A DNA stretch of 64,000 nucleotides from Procambarus clarkii (GCF_040958095.1 NC_091185.1:17300871-17364870), one strand, 5' to 3'; shown: positions 48,855 to 60,488, counted from the first letter of the stretch. Translations and numbers: made by a program. The notes: a model not told the origin generated them from the letters alone.

Positions 48855-49223
48855 TTAAAGCGTGTGTTGCTTCTACGTCCTACATATGGCGCTGTTTTTC
48901 AAGAAAAACATGTTTTTTCCTGTCACAGGTGAGGCATGTATATAGTGGGTATATAAAAATGCCCGCCTATTCCAATGCAACGTTGTGTCAAAATTTCGAA
49001 GTAATCGGTAAAGAGTTTTTGAAGATTTCCCTCACATGAAAAACACAGTTTAAAAAAAAAAATGTTTTTTCCCATCACATACATGATATCGATATAGTAT
49101 GTACATAAAAACCTGCTCGGAGGCGAATGAAACGTTGTGTGAAAATTTCAAAGCAATCGGTGAGGAACTTTTGGAGATTAGCGATTTTGAACAAACGAAC
49201 ATTTCCATTTTTATTTATATAGA

Positions 49224-49681
49224 TGGAAAAGGGAAAAAAAAGGTTGCTGCAGATATTTTTTTGACAAGGCGAGAATACAGGGGCGACGAACCAAAACTGA
49301 AGTGGAAAGAGTAAAGGAAGAGTATTTATCATTCCCCCTCCATGTCACTGTAAATACCTAGGAAGTCACAAGTTGTATTTTCTGGCCCGCTTGCATTCTA
49401 GAAGGACTGTAGGCGTCAGCTGATTGCTTTCAACACATCACAGCAGTTCAGTAACTTACCTTCCCTGCCCCCCTTCAGTTAGTTTCGTTTAGAGGAACAT
49501 TAACAGACTTTCCTTGTATTTGTTTTGACTATGCTAATATTTCCATGATTTATTATGTGGTTGCATTTTACATAACATTGTTCACTCTAGGTGGAATTAA
49601 GATTTGATTGCCAAAACTTAATGAAGATATAAGATCTTTGTTTATGCTCTTACCAGTTAATGCAGTTACTGGTAACGTAAA
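49224..49681. other. Spacer between the two Helitrons
   Basis: 458 bases between two Helitron 5' ends. No gene recognised. Confidence 0.5.
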
Positions 49682-51188
49682 TCTATATAAATAAAAATGG
49701 AAATGTTCGTTTGTGCATAACCGCTAATCTCCGAAAGTTCTTCACCGATTGCTTTGAAATTTTCACACAACGTTCCATTCGCATCCGAGCAGGTTTTTAT
49801 ACACTTAATATATAGATGTCACTTCTGTGACAGTAAAAAAAAACATGCTTTTTCTGAAAAACTGTGTTTTTCCTGTGTTTTTCAAGTGAGGGAAATCTTC
49901 AAAACCTCTTTACCGATTGCTTTGAAATTATGAAACAACGTTGCATTCGAATAGGTGCGTCTTTCTATATAACTACTATATATAAATGCCTCGCCTGTGA
50001 CAGGAAAAAAACATGCTTTTTTTGAAAATCAGTGCCATCTGTTGGACATACGATCAACACACTCTGTAATCTCCGAAAGCTCTTCACCGATTGCTTTGAA
50101 ATTTTGACACAACATTGTATTCGAATAGGTGCGTCTTTTTATATATCTAATACATAGATGCCACCCTTGTGACAGGTAAAAACATGCGTTTTTGAAAAAT
50201 AGCGCCTTCCGTTGCACATAATAGCAAAATGCACGCTATACTAAATATGTAACGAATTCCATTTCAATGTTTCTGACTGCATTGATAAATTTTATTTTCA
50301 TAGATTTCAATTCATTTAATTTTTATTGAATTATTTTGTGTGACTTTCTGTTGGAATTGATCGGTGTTGTTTACCATACCGTTCATTTCTAAGTATAAGA
50401 ATAGATGCCACACCTGTGACAGGTAAAACTATGCTTTTCTTGAAAACAGCACCATCTGTTGCATGTAAGAGCAACAAACATGCTATACTAAATATGTTAC
50501 AATTCCATTTCAATGTTTCTGATTGCACTGATATATTGAATTTTCATAGATTTTGATTTAATTATTTTGTGTGAATTGCGTTGGAATTGAGCTGTGTTGT
50601 TAACATTCCATTCATTTCGTGAGTATAGTTTATTTTTTTATTTTTTCATATTTTCCTTTCATTTTTAACTGTTTTTCTTATATATCAGTGATGGGAACAT
50701 CAGATCACTTGATGTTCCCAGTTTTCTGAAGGGGAACATCAGACCATTTGGGAAAGCATCGGACGAGGGAATTGGGAATGGTAGGGGATGATGAGGGGAC
50801 GGAAGTGAGATATGGTGGGGTGGACGAGGGGACAAGAGAGGGGGTGATGGTGGGGAATTACGATGGGGTGGTGGAGTTTGGGATGATGGGTATGAGGGGA
50901 TGGGGGAATGGAGAATGTTGGGGAGGACAAAGGGACAGGGAAGTGTGACATGGTGGGAAGGAAGAGAGGATGGTGGAGTGGGGAATAATGGGGAGGACGA
51001 GGGGATGGTGGAGTGGGGAATGTTTTGGAGGCCGAGGAGACGGGTGAGGGGGGGGGGGTAATGGTTTGGAGGCAAGGAGACGGGTGAGGAGGGAATGGTG
51101 GGGCGAACTTGGGACAGTGAAGGTTACTGTGGGTCAGCAATGCACATGCAGTGCTGAGCCACAGCAACACGTGGCTAGGTACTGCTAG
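49682..51188 (+). mobile_element. Helitron 2, complete non-autonomous copy (1,507 bp)
   Basis: It begins TCTATATAAATAAAAATGG after an A and ends CTAG (51185-51188) before a T. A GCCAC/GTGGC hairpin (51158-51162, 51171-51175) lies ten bases before the end. These are canonical Helitron features with A-T target. The body has three or four subrepeats of about 170 bases containing TTCACCGATTGCTTTGAAAT (near 49740, 49910, 50085) and a G-rich degenerate minisatellite (50750-51100). No helicase. Confidence 0.85.
50750..51100 (+). repeat. G-rich degenerate minisatellite in Helitron 2
   Basis: Imperfect repeats of GGGGACGAGGGGA- and GGTGGGGAAT-like phrases. The proline-rich frame on the opposite strand is a composition artefact. 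Confidence 0.65.
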
Positions 51189-52552
51189 TGTAAAATAGTA
51201 ATCATGAGAGCCTCAGTAACCATTGTTTTCGAGAAGATGATTTCTAGTTCATTAGTTTTGTGATACTCGGGTGAGTGCATGCAGTAAAGTAAACATTGAG
51301 TTGAATGGGTCATGAGTGGCCAATTTTGAATTTTTATCACATTGTATTTGTTTCATTTCATAAAATGTCAAGTAATATGCTTTGTTTCGTATCTCTTCCT
51401 CTCTGATATTTATTATTGACGACCAATGCTTGAGTTTAATCTTAATAATTGATAGATACTGCGGACTGTTAGGGTGAAGCTAGGCTAGAGAAACGTTTAA
51501 CATACGTCCAGAGGTAGTAGACCAGCCTGTCCTCTCCAGGGTACCCATCGTCACTAAACTAATGTACTAAATTGCCCCAACCTAACCTAACTTAATCGAG
51601 AACCCATGAATAGGAAACAAAACATCACAAAAATTTTGAAGGTTACAATGATTTTAGAACATCAGTTTTGGACATAGGGAATTTATATGTTAAAATGCGA
51701 TGTACTATTTGAAAGAACAGGTTGAGTAGACACCCTGAATGAAGTGTCATTTAGACAACTAAAAATTTCCAGTAATACAAAGATATTTGCATCTGTACTT
51801 TAAATGTTAAATCAATACCTAACATCGCCTGGTTTTGTGGCACATGCATGTGATGTTTGTCTTTAGGTGTTTAATACTGCATTTGGCTATTTGCTCCCTT
51901 TTTCCTCTATCAAAAATTTAGGAACTACCCTTAGGAATGTCTCCAAATAGCCCAATTCCTCAAAGGCTGATAACCTGTTTTCTGTTTTGAAGTACCAGCC
52001 AACTGGTCGTATTCTGAAGCAGTTCTAAAAGGTTTGCTAGTAGTATTAGAGGGTGAATTCCCACCCTTCAATTAACTTAAAGTTAAGATGTTAAGTATAG
52101 ATGTGGATATTCATCTAGCTTTATTCTATCTCTCTCTACAATGAGAAATATGCTTGGAAGTAACTCATTGATAACTAGAAACCAGACACTGCTACGAACG
52201 TTAAAATCATTATAGGAATTTATTAAGATAGGTTTAAATATTGTTATGTTCATATGGTTAATATTTTTATGTTTCACAATAATATACCCTTTTACGCAAA
52301 ATAGAAAACATTTTTCCTGGTTTTGCAAGTTTTCCCACTTATGAAGTATCGGAAATATTCTCAAATGAAAGTTAACGGATCTTGGCTTTGCAATTTGCAT
52401 AACAAGAACAAAAAACGTGGATTGAAGATGTTTTCTTCACAGTGTGTGTGCTGGTGAGAATAATAATGCGGCAAAATATATATATATATATATAATTCAG
52501 TTAATGAATCATTAATATTTTAGTGGATGATAATTATTAATGAAATACTCAC
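51189..52552. other. AT-rich intronic stretch of the FReD gene
   Basis: No exon or repeat recognised. Contains a CCTAACCTAACTTAA phrase near 51579 unrelated to MITE ends. Confidence 0.5.
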
Positions 52553-52662
52553 TGTTGTCATCGTTGTCACGGTCCAGTGTGGTGAAGGTGGCTCCGTTAT
52601 TGCGTTTCAAGTCATCACCAAGAGTACTCACGTCCCAGTAGTTTTCTACAGCCAACTTATAC
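52553..52662 (-). CDS. Fibrinogen-related (FReD) protein, penultimate exon
   Basis: Minus strand: acceptor TTTTTCCCACAG before 52662 and donor A|GTGAGT after 52553. The 110 bases begin with the last base of a codon and end with the first base of the Ser codon completed by the exon at 28072. They read YKLAVENYWDVSTLGDDLKR, then NNGATFTTLDRDNDDN. This matches the fibrinogen C-terminal segment 'Y-L-V-x-Y-x-G-x-A-G-D-S-L-x-x-H-N-G-x-x-F-S-T-x-D-R-D-N-D'. DRDND is the calcium site. Earlier exons (signal peptide, coiled coil, first half of the globe) are not in the window. Confidence 0.88.
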
Positions 52663-53624
52663 CTGTGGGAAAAACTTAATTATTTCCTAAAGATATGTTG
52701 CTTGTCTCATTTTGTAAGTAATTCTGTTTAAGAAAGATAAACTGAATATTTGTTTCTCGGATAATAAAATACATGCTATAATGATAAAAAGGAATATGTA
52801 TGATTTTGTGTTGAATGAAAGAGCGAGTTATAGAGATGAATTTACTGGTATCTTTGTTGGACTGCATAAAAAGGGAGTCTCACTAACTCCTTTGTCTAGA
52901 GTTTAATGACTATTTTAGTGGCCCTTGAGAAATCATCAAAGGAAAGGTCTCAAAATATTTAAATTCACAGAAGAACAAAAAGAAGTTGGTTGTATATTCT
53001 TTATAAACTGTCACTTAGTATGAGTTACAAAATATTTGATTACTATATTTATTACTTATATATTTCGTTTTACAAGATGACAAAAGGGATTATGTTAATA
53101 CAGCTTTTGATTAATAATTGGTATTTTCTCGTCAAGGCAAAAATTCACAAAGCTTTTCAATTAAGTCTTAAACTTCAAAAAAGAACATTCGGTTAAACTG
53201 AAGTTACAAGGTGAAACGTCAATGTGAGAAAAATTTAAAACTTGCCTGACCTTAAACATTACAATTTAAAGATATCATATCCTATGGTTAGGTTGAGAAA
53301 CATAGCCAAAAAATGAATAAACACACCTTGAAATGAATAATGAAACGTACCTGATCAGGAAAGAGAAAGCTATATGCAAATAAATGAAGCAAGTTGAAGT
53401 TTATCTCGAACTAGTTAAGTAACTAAAAATAATATAAAATTAAATAAGAAGAGAAATTTACGTTATGAAGTGCATATAGCAGGGAAGGCAAAAACAAACC
53501 CATATTTCCCATATGTATCAAACAAAGCTTAAGAAGACGACTAAGCCACAGGAAAGTAAGTGAGATAAGGTTAAGAAACGGATAATGACAAAGAAGTGGG
53601 TGTTCTTTTAACTAGACTTTAAGT
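52663..53624. other. AT-rich intronic stretch
   Basis: Nothing recognisable on either strand. Confidence 0.45.
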
Positions 53625-53855
53625 TTGTATTTACTACAGAAGAACTTGACAGTATGCCTTCAGCCAGACAAATCTATGCAGGGAGTGAAAAGTGCAGGTA
53701 AAAAGGTTTATTGGCAACCAGGGACGAGGTTATTTCACAAAAGGAAAGAAAATAAGCCTAACAAGTTCACAAGGGCTAAAACTATATTTGGCAGGGCTTA
53801 TGAAGAATGTAAAGAAGATCTTAATCATATATTGTTTTGCATATTTAATAGGTAA
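53625..53855 (+). other. Unrecognised short frame
   Basis: A 76-codon plus-strand frame with a basic centre (HKRKENKPNKFTRAKTIF). An acceptor-like ACTACAG (53634-53640) and donor-like GCAG|GTAAAA (about 53698) lie within it. No family match is recognised. It may be part of the decayed LINE that follows. Confidence 0.2.
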
Positions 53856-53859
53856 TTAG

Positions 53860-54230
53860 TGTCAGATAGAGTTCCGAAATCGTGGATGGCTGCAAATGTT
53901 ATTCAGATTTTTTAAGGTGGGAGACAGATAACTTGTGTTGAACAAGTTATTAACATATATTAGTGTAACATATATTCTAGGAATATTACTTGAATCGATA
54001 ATCGCAAAGCCATTCGTTTACAGCTTAAAAATGACTGATGAATTAGGAATTTACAACATATTATTATTAAGGAGCTCTTGCTCAACAATTTATTCCCATT
54101 TTCTTCCAGTATAGTTCAGGAGTTGATAGCAGAAAGAAAATTGATATTCTATACACTCATATCAGAAAAACCTTCGATGTTGTGATTAACGAGTGCAAAA
54201 TAAATCTAAAAAATAATATTAAAGTTATGG
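53860..54230 (+). pseudogene. Highly degraded LINE reverse transcriptase
   Basis: The plus strand still reads VPKSWMAANVIQIF, IRLQLKNDELGIYN-like text and KIDILYTHIRKTFDVV, which resemble the RT blocks before and at motif A (YxDFxKAFDxV, Asp replaced). Stops and shifts are frequent. Confidence 0.5.
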
Positions 54231-54436
54231 CCATCACAACAGCTCAGAATATTTTGTTTATTTCGTATATTGATACATTGATTTCTTTGCTTACCATCCT
54301 TACTAAACAACTATTAAATATTTATGGCATTTAAATATTGCAGTTTCAACATTATTAAACTGATATCTGGAAACTATTAATTTTAAAAGCTAGAGCCATT
54401 TAATATTACAGTATTAAACTGCTTGTCGATATTTTG

Positions 54437-54724
<288 letters not shown>

Positions 54725-54725
<1 letters not shown>

Positions 54726-54855
54726 GAACCCATACTCCCAGGAGCAACGCAACTGGTAACTACGGGGCGGACTTCCTTTTGTCCGGCCATGATGGTCAAG
54801 TGGATTAAGGCGCCCCGTAGTTACCAGTTGCGTTGCTCCTGGGAGTATGGGTTCG
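54725..54855. repeat. 45-bp perfect inverted repeat made of SINE-B sequence
   Basis: 54725-54769 is the exact reverse complement of 54811-54855 (B-box region of SINE-B). The spacer is 41 bases. The left arm is an inverted fragment lacking the rest of the SINE. Confidence 0.9.
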
Positions 54856-54940
54856 AGTCACTTCTGGGGTGTGAGTTTTCAGACGCATATAGTCCTGGGG
54901 ACCATTCAGGCTTGTTCGCATTTGTGTTCCTCACGTGTGC
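54777..54940 (+). mobile_element. SINE-B copy 2
   Basis: A box TGGTCAAGTGGATTAAGG (54793-54810) and B box GGTTCGAGTCAC (54849-54860), then the tail GACCATTCAGGCTTGTTCGCAT. Confidence 0.75.
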
Positions 54941-55177
54941 CCCAAAGAATGAGGTGATTTGATAAAATGCTATGCCCAAGATTACCATCCGAGTTGCCGG
55001 CGGGGAAGTGGTTCAAATAGCTTCGGCTATCACTTCCTTTTGTCTGGCCGTGATGGTCAAGCGGATTAAGGCACCCCGTAGTTACCAGTTGCGTTGCTCC
55101 TGGGAGTATGGGTTCGAGTCACTTCTGGGGTGTGAGTTTTCAGACGCATAGAGTCCTGGGGACCATTCAGGCTTGTT

Positions 55178-55181
<4 letters not shown>
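54941..55181 (+). mobile_element. SINE-B copy 3 with leader
   Basis: The leader (CAAAGAATGAGGTGATTTGAT) and tRNA-like head repeat in tandem with copy 2. Its tail runs directly into (TA)n. Confidence 0.75.

Positions 55182-55264
<83 letters not shown>
55182..55264. repeat. (TA)n shared by SINE-B and SINE-C tails
   Basis: TA tract at the 3' end of plus-strand SINE-B copy 3 and of minus-strand SINE-C copy 1. Confidence 0.95.
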
Positions 55265-55267
<3 letters not shown>

Positions 55268-55549
55268 ACTTTAGAACACTTTCCCACCAGGAGACTCGAA
55301 CCCTAGCCAGCACAGAAGCCTTCCAGCAACTGGCATAACAGGTACGCCTTAACCCACTCCACCACCTGCTCAGAGCCTTAAAAGAGATGGTAATTTTGGA
55401 GTATTTATACACTCCAAAGACCACCACCTCCCAAGAGCACTAGAGCAAGTGAAGGGTCATTTTTACGTTTTTTTCATCAAGTCCCTGTTAATATGGGAGA
55501 ACACTGTGTCTATGCTTAAGGCACAACTCTCCTAAACATGAGAGTGAAG
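55263..55549 (-). mobile_element. SINE-C copy 1 and spacer (287-bp unit)
   Basis: Minus strand: A-box-like GTGGTGGAGTGGGTTAAGG and B box GGTTCGAGTCTCC (near 55289-55302), then GGTGGGAAAGTGTT and a TA tail. The tRNA-like part is 55263-55385. The rest of the unit has no RNA features. Confidence 0.65.
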
Positions 55550-55685
55550 TATACAACTTTATAACACTTTCCCACCAGGAGACTCGAACCCTAGCCAGCA
55601 CAGAAGCCTTCCAGCAACTGGCATAACAGGTACACCTTAACCCACTCCACCACCTGCTCAGACCCTTAAAAGAGATGGTAATTTC

Positions 55686-55687
<2 letters not shown>
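55550..55687 (-). mobile_element. SINE-C copy 2
   Basis: Repeat of SINE-C copy 1 at a distance of 287 bases with a few substitutions. The same A and B boxes are visible. It ends at the next (TA)n. Confidence 0.65.
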
Positions 55688-55751
<64 letters not shown>

Positions 55752-55850
55752 AACAAGCCTGAATGGTCCCCAGGACATATGCAACTGAAAATATATACAT
55801 ATGCTTCTGGGAGTATGGGTTCGAGTCACTTCTGGGGTGTGAGTTTTCAG

Positions 55851-55930
<80 letters not shown>
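55687..55930. repeat. (TA)n tracts with SINE-B scraps in inverted arrangement
   Basis: TA tracts at 55687-55747 and 55853-55930. Between them are an inverted SINE-B tail (55748-55790) and a direct B-box fragment (55803-55850). Confidence 0.7.
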
Positions 55931-55932
<2 letters not shown>

Positions 55933-56162
55933 TCCTCTGGCTGGAAGAAGGGGACCCATAGCCTCGGAGGAAACCACACATAACGCATTGGAGGGAATGT
56001 AGGTCCCCTCCAATACAGTTTCTCCTACCACCCCCTTCCCTTTTTTTTTTCCTTGTGTATTTAAAGGTTACAAAACATACAAGACAAATGCCAAAAGGTT
56101 ATGAGGCGGGCTTTCTCCTTGTCTGATGTTGCGTCGCTGAGCATGGCATCAGCTACTTTTTC

Positions 56163-56165
<3 letters not shown>
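55931..56165 (-). other. Unassigned element fragment between (TA)n tracts
   Basis: Includes two short phrases in inverted relation (TTGGAGGG...CCCTCCAA, about 55989-56013), a T-rich run (56040-56050) and a minus-strand VEKVADAMLSDATSDKEKAR frame that I do not recognise. Confidence 0.3.

Positions 56166-56242
<77 letters not shown>
56166..56242. repeat. (TA)n at the outer end of the 3' LTR
   Basis: TA tract that stops exactly where the LTR begins. Confidence 0.95.
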
Positions 56243-56245
<3 letters not shown>

Positions 56246-58706
56246 CGGGGTTCACCACCATAAGAGGGGGGCGAGTAACAGTATACTCAAGGTCACTCAC
56301 CATAGCCCTGCGGGTCTTCACTCTATCCTCGCGGCGCCACTGTACGCCAGGAGAGTATCCCAGTCAATCCCAACCAGCCTCTGATCGAGAAAGAGTGGGA
56401 ACACAACTTGTTCTCTTAACTATTGTGTGCCCACCATGACACAGGGCTCTACTACTAACCACAAGGTCGCCAACTGGTGTTTCCCGTGTCCAGTAACACT
56501 TCAGTGGTTTTGTTGAATTGTGGTAGCAGTGGCAAGAACACACTCAATAGATCTGATATCAGGTACGTATTTATTTCTATCACTCTATTTCCTTTCATGT
56601 ATTATATAGCCACAAGAAATATGGAGGGGATGATATAAACACCAAGGTATTTTGTATTTTACTTAAAAATATTCAAAGTATTATATCCGTATCTATCAAC
56701 AATCAAGTACACTGCAGAAATTCACTCCCTCTTCATATATATATCGAGGCGCACCTACAGGGTAACACTCCCCCTTCTTGTCAATGTCATAATCAGCTGA
56801 GCCGCGCCCTTCTCGCCATGTGAACGTTTATTGCTTGTTTTCCTAGCGTCACTCGCTCTGTTTCTTTAAGTTAACATGAATCACTATATTTGTCATCAAC
56901 ACAATATTTCTATATGGCAAATAGAACGCAATGAATCACCACACTGATCTCAAGTTCAATAACTCATTCCTACAGCACTTAACGTGATATTTCACTGTAC
57001 TAGAGTAATGCACTGTACTTAATAATAATTACAATGAATGCACTTAACCACGGTACTGTTCTTAGATTCAGTAATTCCTCTCGTAGGCGATAACACAATT
57101 AATCACTGTACCCATGAATGATTATTCAATACACAAGCATAGACTTATATATATAGATAAATCATAGATATCAATAATGGTAATAACATAGTTACTGGGC
57201 ACTTAGCCTAACCCCAAATACTGGTATATTTATATATATATATATATATATACTCTCTCACTAACTGATCATATTAAAGTCTTATGAAAGACATTATAAC
57301 ACAGTAAATTCATCAATTACTCAGGGTGCCTGCACACACCAATAATAATAAATACCGTGGGTACTCTCTATGTAGTCCCACTCTGCACACTGGTGCCTTA
57401 CTGTGACATGGGTGAGCCTTGCTCACGACATACAAAATACTCTGGCTAAATAATATAGCTGACTAAAGGGGAATTGGGAGGGAAACTAGAATCACCTACT
57501 TCCACCTATCCTCCGGTGAGAGTTGAGTTATAGCTCTTGGACCAGGCTCCTGCCTCGTGTAGGGCACGCCCCCACACACACCCTGTCGTGTCCTCCAGGA
57601 ACTCAATCAACGTCCCACAATAAACGCGTCGTCTCTGTGTTCTGTCCTCCGTGGGTCCGTGCCCCTCCTCCACGTCTTGTAGGGTTGGAGTCGGTCTCCC
57701 GGCCGTCAACTTCTCCTCCCAACTACGGCTGCCTGCCTATGTCTCGGCTGCAGTTGTTTGGATTCCCAATTAGCGTCTTCTTTCACTGCTTCCCAGTGGA
57801 TTGGCCCAGCCGCTACGTCGTCACTGTGAAGCTATCAGGCGTCCCAGACGATACTGCCTAGACTTCACCTGCACAGCACCCGATCCTGGAGCACTTGATG
57901 CTCAATATTCCGTCAATTCCCTCTTCGGTCCACACATGGAATGAAGGAAGACCTCTGGCGTACTTCCAGACTACGGGTGATGCGTAAGATGCACGGGAGT
58001 GGCGTATTACTGTCAGATTGACAGGATCAATCTTCACACATCCGTCCACCTTGACGTGTCGTGTCAGACTGATTCCCTCACGGAGGATTGGCCCAGCCAC
58101 TACGTCATCACTGTGAAGCTATCAGCCGTCGCATACGTCGCTGCCTAGACTCCACTCTTGCACAACACCTGTTCCTGGAGCACTTGTTGCTCAATACTCT
58201 GTCAATTCCTTCTCTGGTCCAACACATGAACGAAGGAAGACCCCACAGGTGATCACAGGTGATGCGTAAATCCTCCGGAGACGGGGTAAACTGTCCAACT
58301 GACAGGACCCCCCCAGCGCACGTCCGACCTCCTTGACGTGCTGTCTTAGACTGATGGCGCCGCCGTGGCGCTCTGACCAGACCCCCCTTCCTTCATGACG
58401 TCATATTCGCCATGGGAGGTTTTCATTGGCTCCCTGTGCCACATCGCTGTCGGTGACCAATCTGGTGCCACTGACGTCACACAGTTTTGTCGGCAAAACA
58501 GAGTAGCCAGCGCCATATTGGCTTCCTAAAGGGCCTAAACCACAGCCCAAAATACTCTTCTTTTACAAATTTCTCGACACCTCGAGAACACTACACTCTC
58601 CCCCATATATCAAACTGATTCCTGCGACGTAGAGAACGCTCGGGTAAAGTGGACATGACTCTTACTGCAGGCGTGGGAGAAATATAAGGGGGGGAACACC
58701 GTCACA
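56243..58706 (-). repeat. 3' LTR (2,464 bp)
   Basis: On the minus strand it runs from TGTGACGGTGTTCC (58706) to CCCCGACA (56243), with TG...CA ends. It contains a 287-bp duplication in its upstream part (57798-58084 and 58085 to about 58355) and an internal GCGCCATATTGGC block near the start. The outer end abuts (TA)n. Confidence 0.85.
57798..58355 (-). repeat. Duplicated 287-bp block inside the LTR U3
   Basis: GGATTGGCCCAGCC starts both units. Shared phrases include GTGAAGCTATCAG, TCCTGGAGCACTTG and CCTTGACGTG. The units differ by many substitutions, so the duplication is older than this insertion. Confidence 0.8.
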
Positions 58707-58727
58707 TACCCCTCCCCTTAAAATAAG
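58707..58727 (-). promoter_or_regulatory. Polypurine tract
   Basis: On the minus strand the bases directly before the 3' LTR read CTTATTTTAAGGGGAGGGGTA, so AAGGGGAGGGG is the expected primer for plus-strand synthesis. Confidence 0.75.
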
Positions 58728-58739
58728 AGTCATGTCTGG

Positions 58740-60488
58740 TTAGTGTGTACAGGACAGGGCATCTGCTACTACGTTGTCTTCCCATCGGATGAGTTTAATT
58801 TCCAACCAGTATTCCTGCCGCCAATGCGAGACGCTCCTTACGTATCCGTTGACCGTTCCCACGGTCACTCCTGATGTCCATTGTTCCTTCAGCATGGACA
58901 GAGGACTTCGCACCTCTTGTCCATACACCAGCTGGAAAGGTGAGAAACCTAACGATCCTACCACTGCGTTACGCATGGCAAACAACGCAGGGCATACTGC
59001 TTCATCCCACTCAGTTCCCTGCTCTGCGCAGAACACTCTCATCAGCATGCCGTCCTGTATGTAAAAATAAGTGGCCCTCTCAGGACCAACACGTCCTCCA
59101 TTGGCCTCATGAATCAATTCGGGGAACTCTATCTGCTGCGACTCCCCAAGACGAGTGCGGTCCACCCCGAGAGAACTAGCGAGGGTCACCTGCAACTCAC
59201 CATCCAGGCTGCCTTCGCCCTCCACTCGTTCTCCGGGTTCCATGAAGAGGTGATCGATTTCCAGACTGTCGGACGTCTCCTCGTCAGCCCTATCAGATCC
59301 ACACCCTCCGTGTCCGTCGCACTGCCTCGGAATCACAGCACAAACCGGGAACGCCGCCGTGGCGGTTCCTTTCTCGTCCCCACAGGCGTTTAACACTCCA
59401 CCTGTCTCCTTATAGTGCTCTATGCACTCCTCGCCCTTTGCGAGATTCGGGAGGACATATCCTCCACATGCGTCATTTCCGAGGATGACTTGTGCCTCCA
59501 TCTTGGGCATTGATGCACAGACCCCCACCACTAGGGTCTGGCAGCCATAATTAGAATTCAGAGTCACCTGGTGTAGGGGCATCCTCACTGGGCCTCCCAC
59601 AGTGGTCACACTTGCCACCCCCACACTGGTACTCTCGTAACCCTCGGGGAACAGGGTTTCGCTCACCAGGGTAAAATCTGCCCCAGTGTCTCTAAATATC
59701 TTCACCGGGATGGGGTCTGCGTCCCTCATCCTTACGGTTCCCTCACACACGAATGGGTGAACTCTTTTCTCCCCACTCAGTACGGGTTCATCCCACACCC
59801 TCTCGGCCATCAGGTCCTCGACCCTCACGAAAGCAACGTTTCCCCGCTGCTCAGGGTGTCTGCATTCCCGCGCGACATGTCCGAATATTCCGCAGTTGTA
59901 GCAGCGGATCCTTCTTCTTCTGTGGATCTTCCTCGCGCCATTCATCGACTCCTCCGTTTCGGCAACAGCTCCTGAGCTCTCAGCTTGGGACTTCTTTGCC
60001 GGCTCCACAGCACTCTTTGAGCCTCTCCTGTCTCCACTCGAGAGGTGGGACTCAGGAGAACTCACTCCCGTCCTCCATCCGTCCGTCCTTCTATATCTTC
60101 TCCTATATCCGGAGTATACAGGCGGTCGGTGCCGTCCCTCTCGGTGTGGTCGCAGGGCTTCTTCCAGCATGTCAGCTCTGTCGGCCGCGGCTCTCAGGTC
60201 CTTTATGTCCGCCTCCTTTACTCTCATCCTGATCTCAGGAGAGAGCACGGACATAAACTTCTCCATGACCATAAGCCTCTTGACCTCTTCAGCCGACCTC
60301 GTTCCTTCAGACTCCAGCCACTTAAGGAACTTCCTCTCCATGTCCCTCGCCGTCTCCGCATAAGATTTTCCTGGCGAACGGATACATTCCCTGAATCTCT
60401 TCCTGTAACATTCCGGCGTGAGCTTGAAAGAATGGACCACAGCCCTCTTTACAGCATCGTAGTTGGTGCACTCTCTGAGGTCGAGCAT
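58740..60488 (-). CDS. Gag C-terminal half, zinc knuckle and protease with scrambled pol tail
   Basis: 582 codons. Residues 1-110 form a helical Gag capsid segment (KRFRECIRSPG, ARDMERKFLKWLES). RCYNCGIFGHVARECR (residues 195-210) is a CCHC knuckle. FRDTGADFTLV (266-275) with ILGND (335-339) is a retropepsin active site and flap-side motif. Residues 473-540 resemble the integrase region (YFYIQDGMLMR, then FAMRNAVVGSLGFSPFQLVYG), and residues 560-580 resemble an RNase H end (WEDNVVADALS). These last two are in reversed order and nothing between protease and integrase survives. Upstream gag is cut off by a TAA just before the first Met. Confidence 0.8.
   Translation of the reverse strand: MLDLRECTNYDAVKRAVVHSFKLTPECYRKRFRECIRSPGKSYAETARDMERKFLKWLESEGTRSAEEVKRLMVMEKFMSVLSPEIRMRVKEADIKDLRAAADRADMLEEALRPHREGRHRPPVYSGYRRRYRRTDGWRTGVSSPESHLSSGDRRGSKSAVEPAKKSQAESSGAVAETEESMNGARKIHRRRRIRCYNCGIFGHVARECRHPEQRGNVAFVRVEDLMAERVWDEPVLSGEKRVHPFVCEGTVRMRDADPIPVKIFRDTGADFTLVSETLFPEGYESTSVGVASVTTVGGPVRMPLHQVTLNSNYGCQTLVVGVCASMPKMEAQVILGNDACGGYVLPNLAKGEECIEHYKETGGVLNACGDEKGTATAAFPVCAVIPRQCDGHGGCGSDRADEETSDSLEIDHLFMEPGERVEGEGSLDGELQVTLASSLGVDRTRLGESQQIEFPELIHEANGGRVGPERATYFYIQDGMLMRVFCAEQGTEWDEAVCPALFAMRNAVVGSLGFSPFQLVYGQEVRSPLSMLKEQWTSGVTVGTVNGYVRSVSHWRQEYWLEIKLIRWEDNVVADALSCTH

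Larger units (their letters stand above)
44403..49223 (-). mobile_element. Helitron 1 (helicase-bearing, Rep lost), interrupted by a piggyBac-type element
   Basis: On the minus strand the element starts with TC at 49223 (TCTATATAAATAAAAATGG), preceded by A. It ends at 44403 with CTGTTAG after a GCCAC...GTGG hairpin, followed by T. This matches Helitron ends (5' TC, hairpin plus CTRR, A-T target), with the last tetranucleotide changed from CTAG to TTAG. The 5' third has subrepeats (46995-47118, 48859-49223). The 3' half encodes a broken helicase. A TTAA-flanked element occupies 47119-48854. Confidence 0.75.

Noticed and set aside
50665..51170. Proline-rich minus-strand frames
   Set aside because: Antisense of a G-rich minisatellite within Helitron 2.
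52982..53200. Short frame with aromatic residues in AT-rich DNA
   Set aside because: Composition explains it; no splice or family evidence.
54781..54870. Functional tRNA-Leu gene
   Set aside because: A and B boxes are present but stems do not pair, and the unit repeats as part of a SINE.
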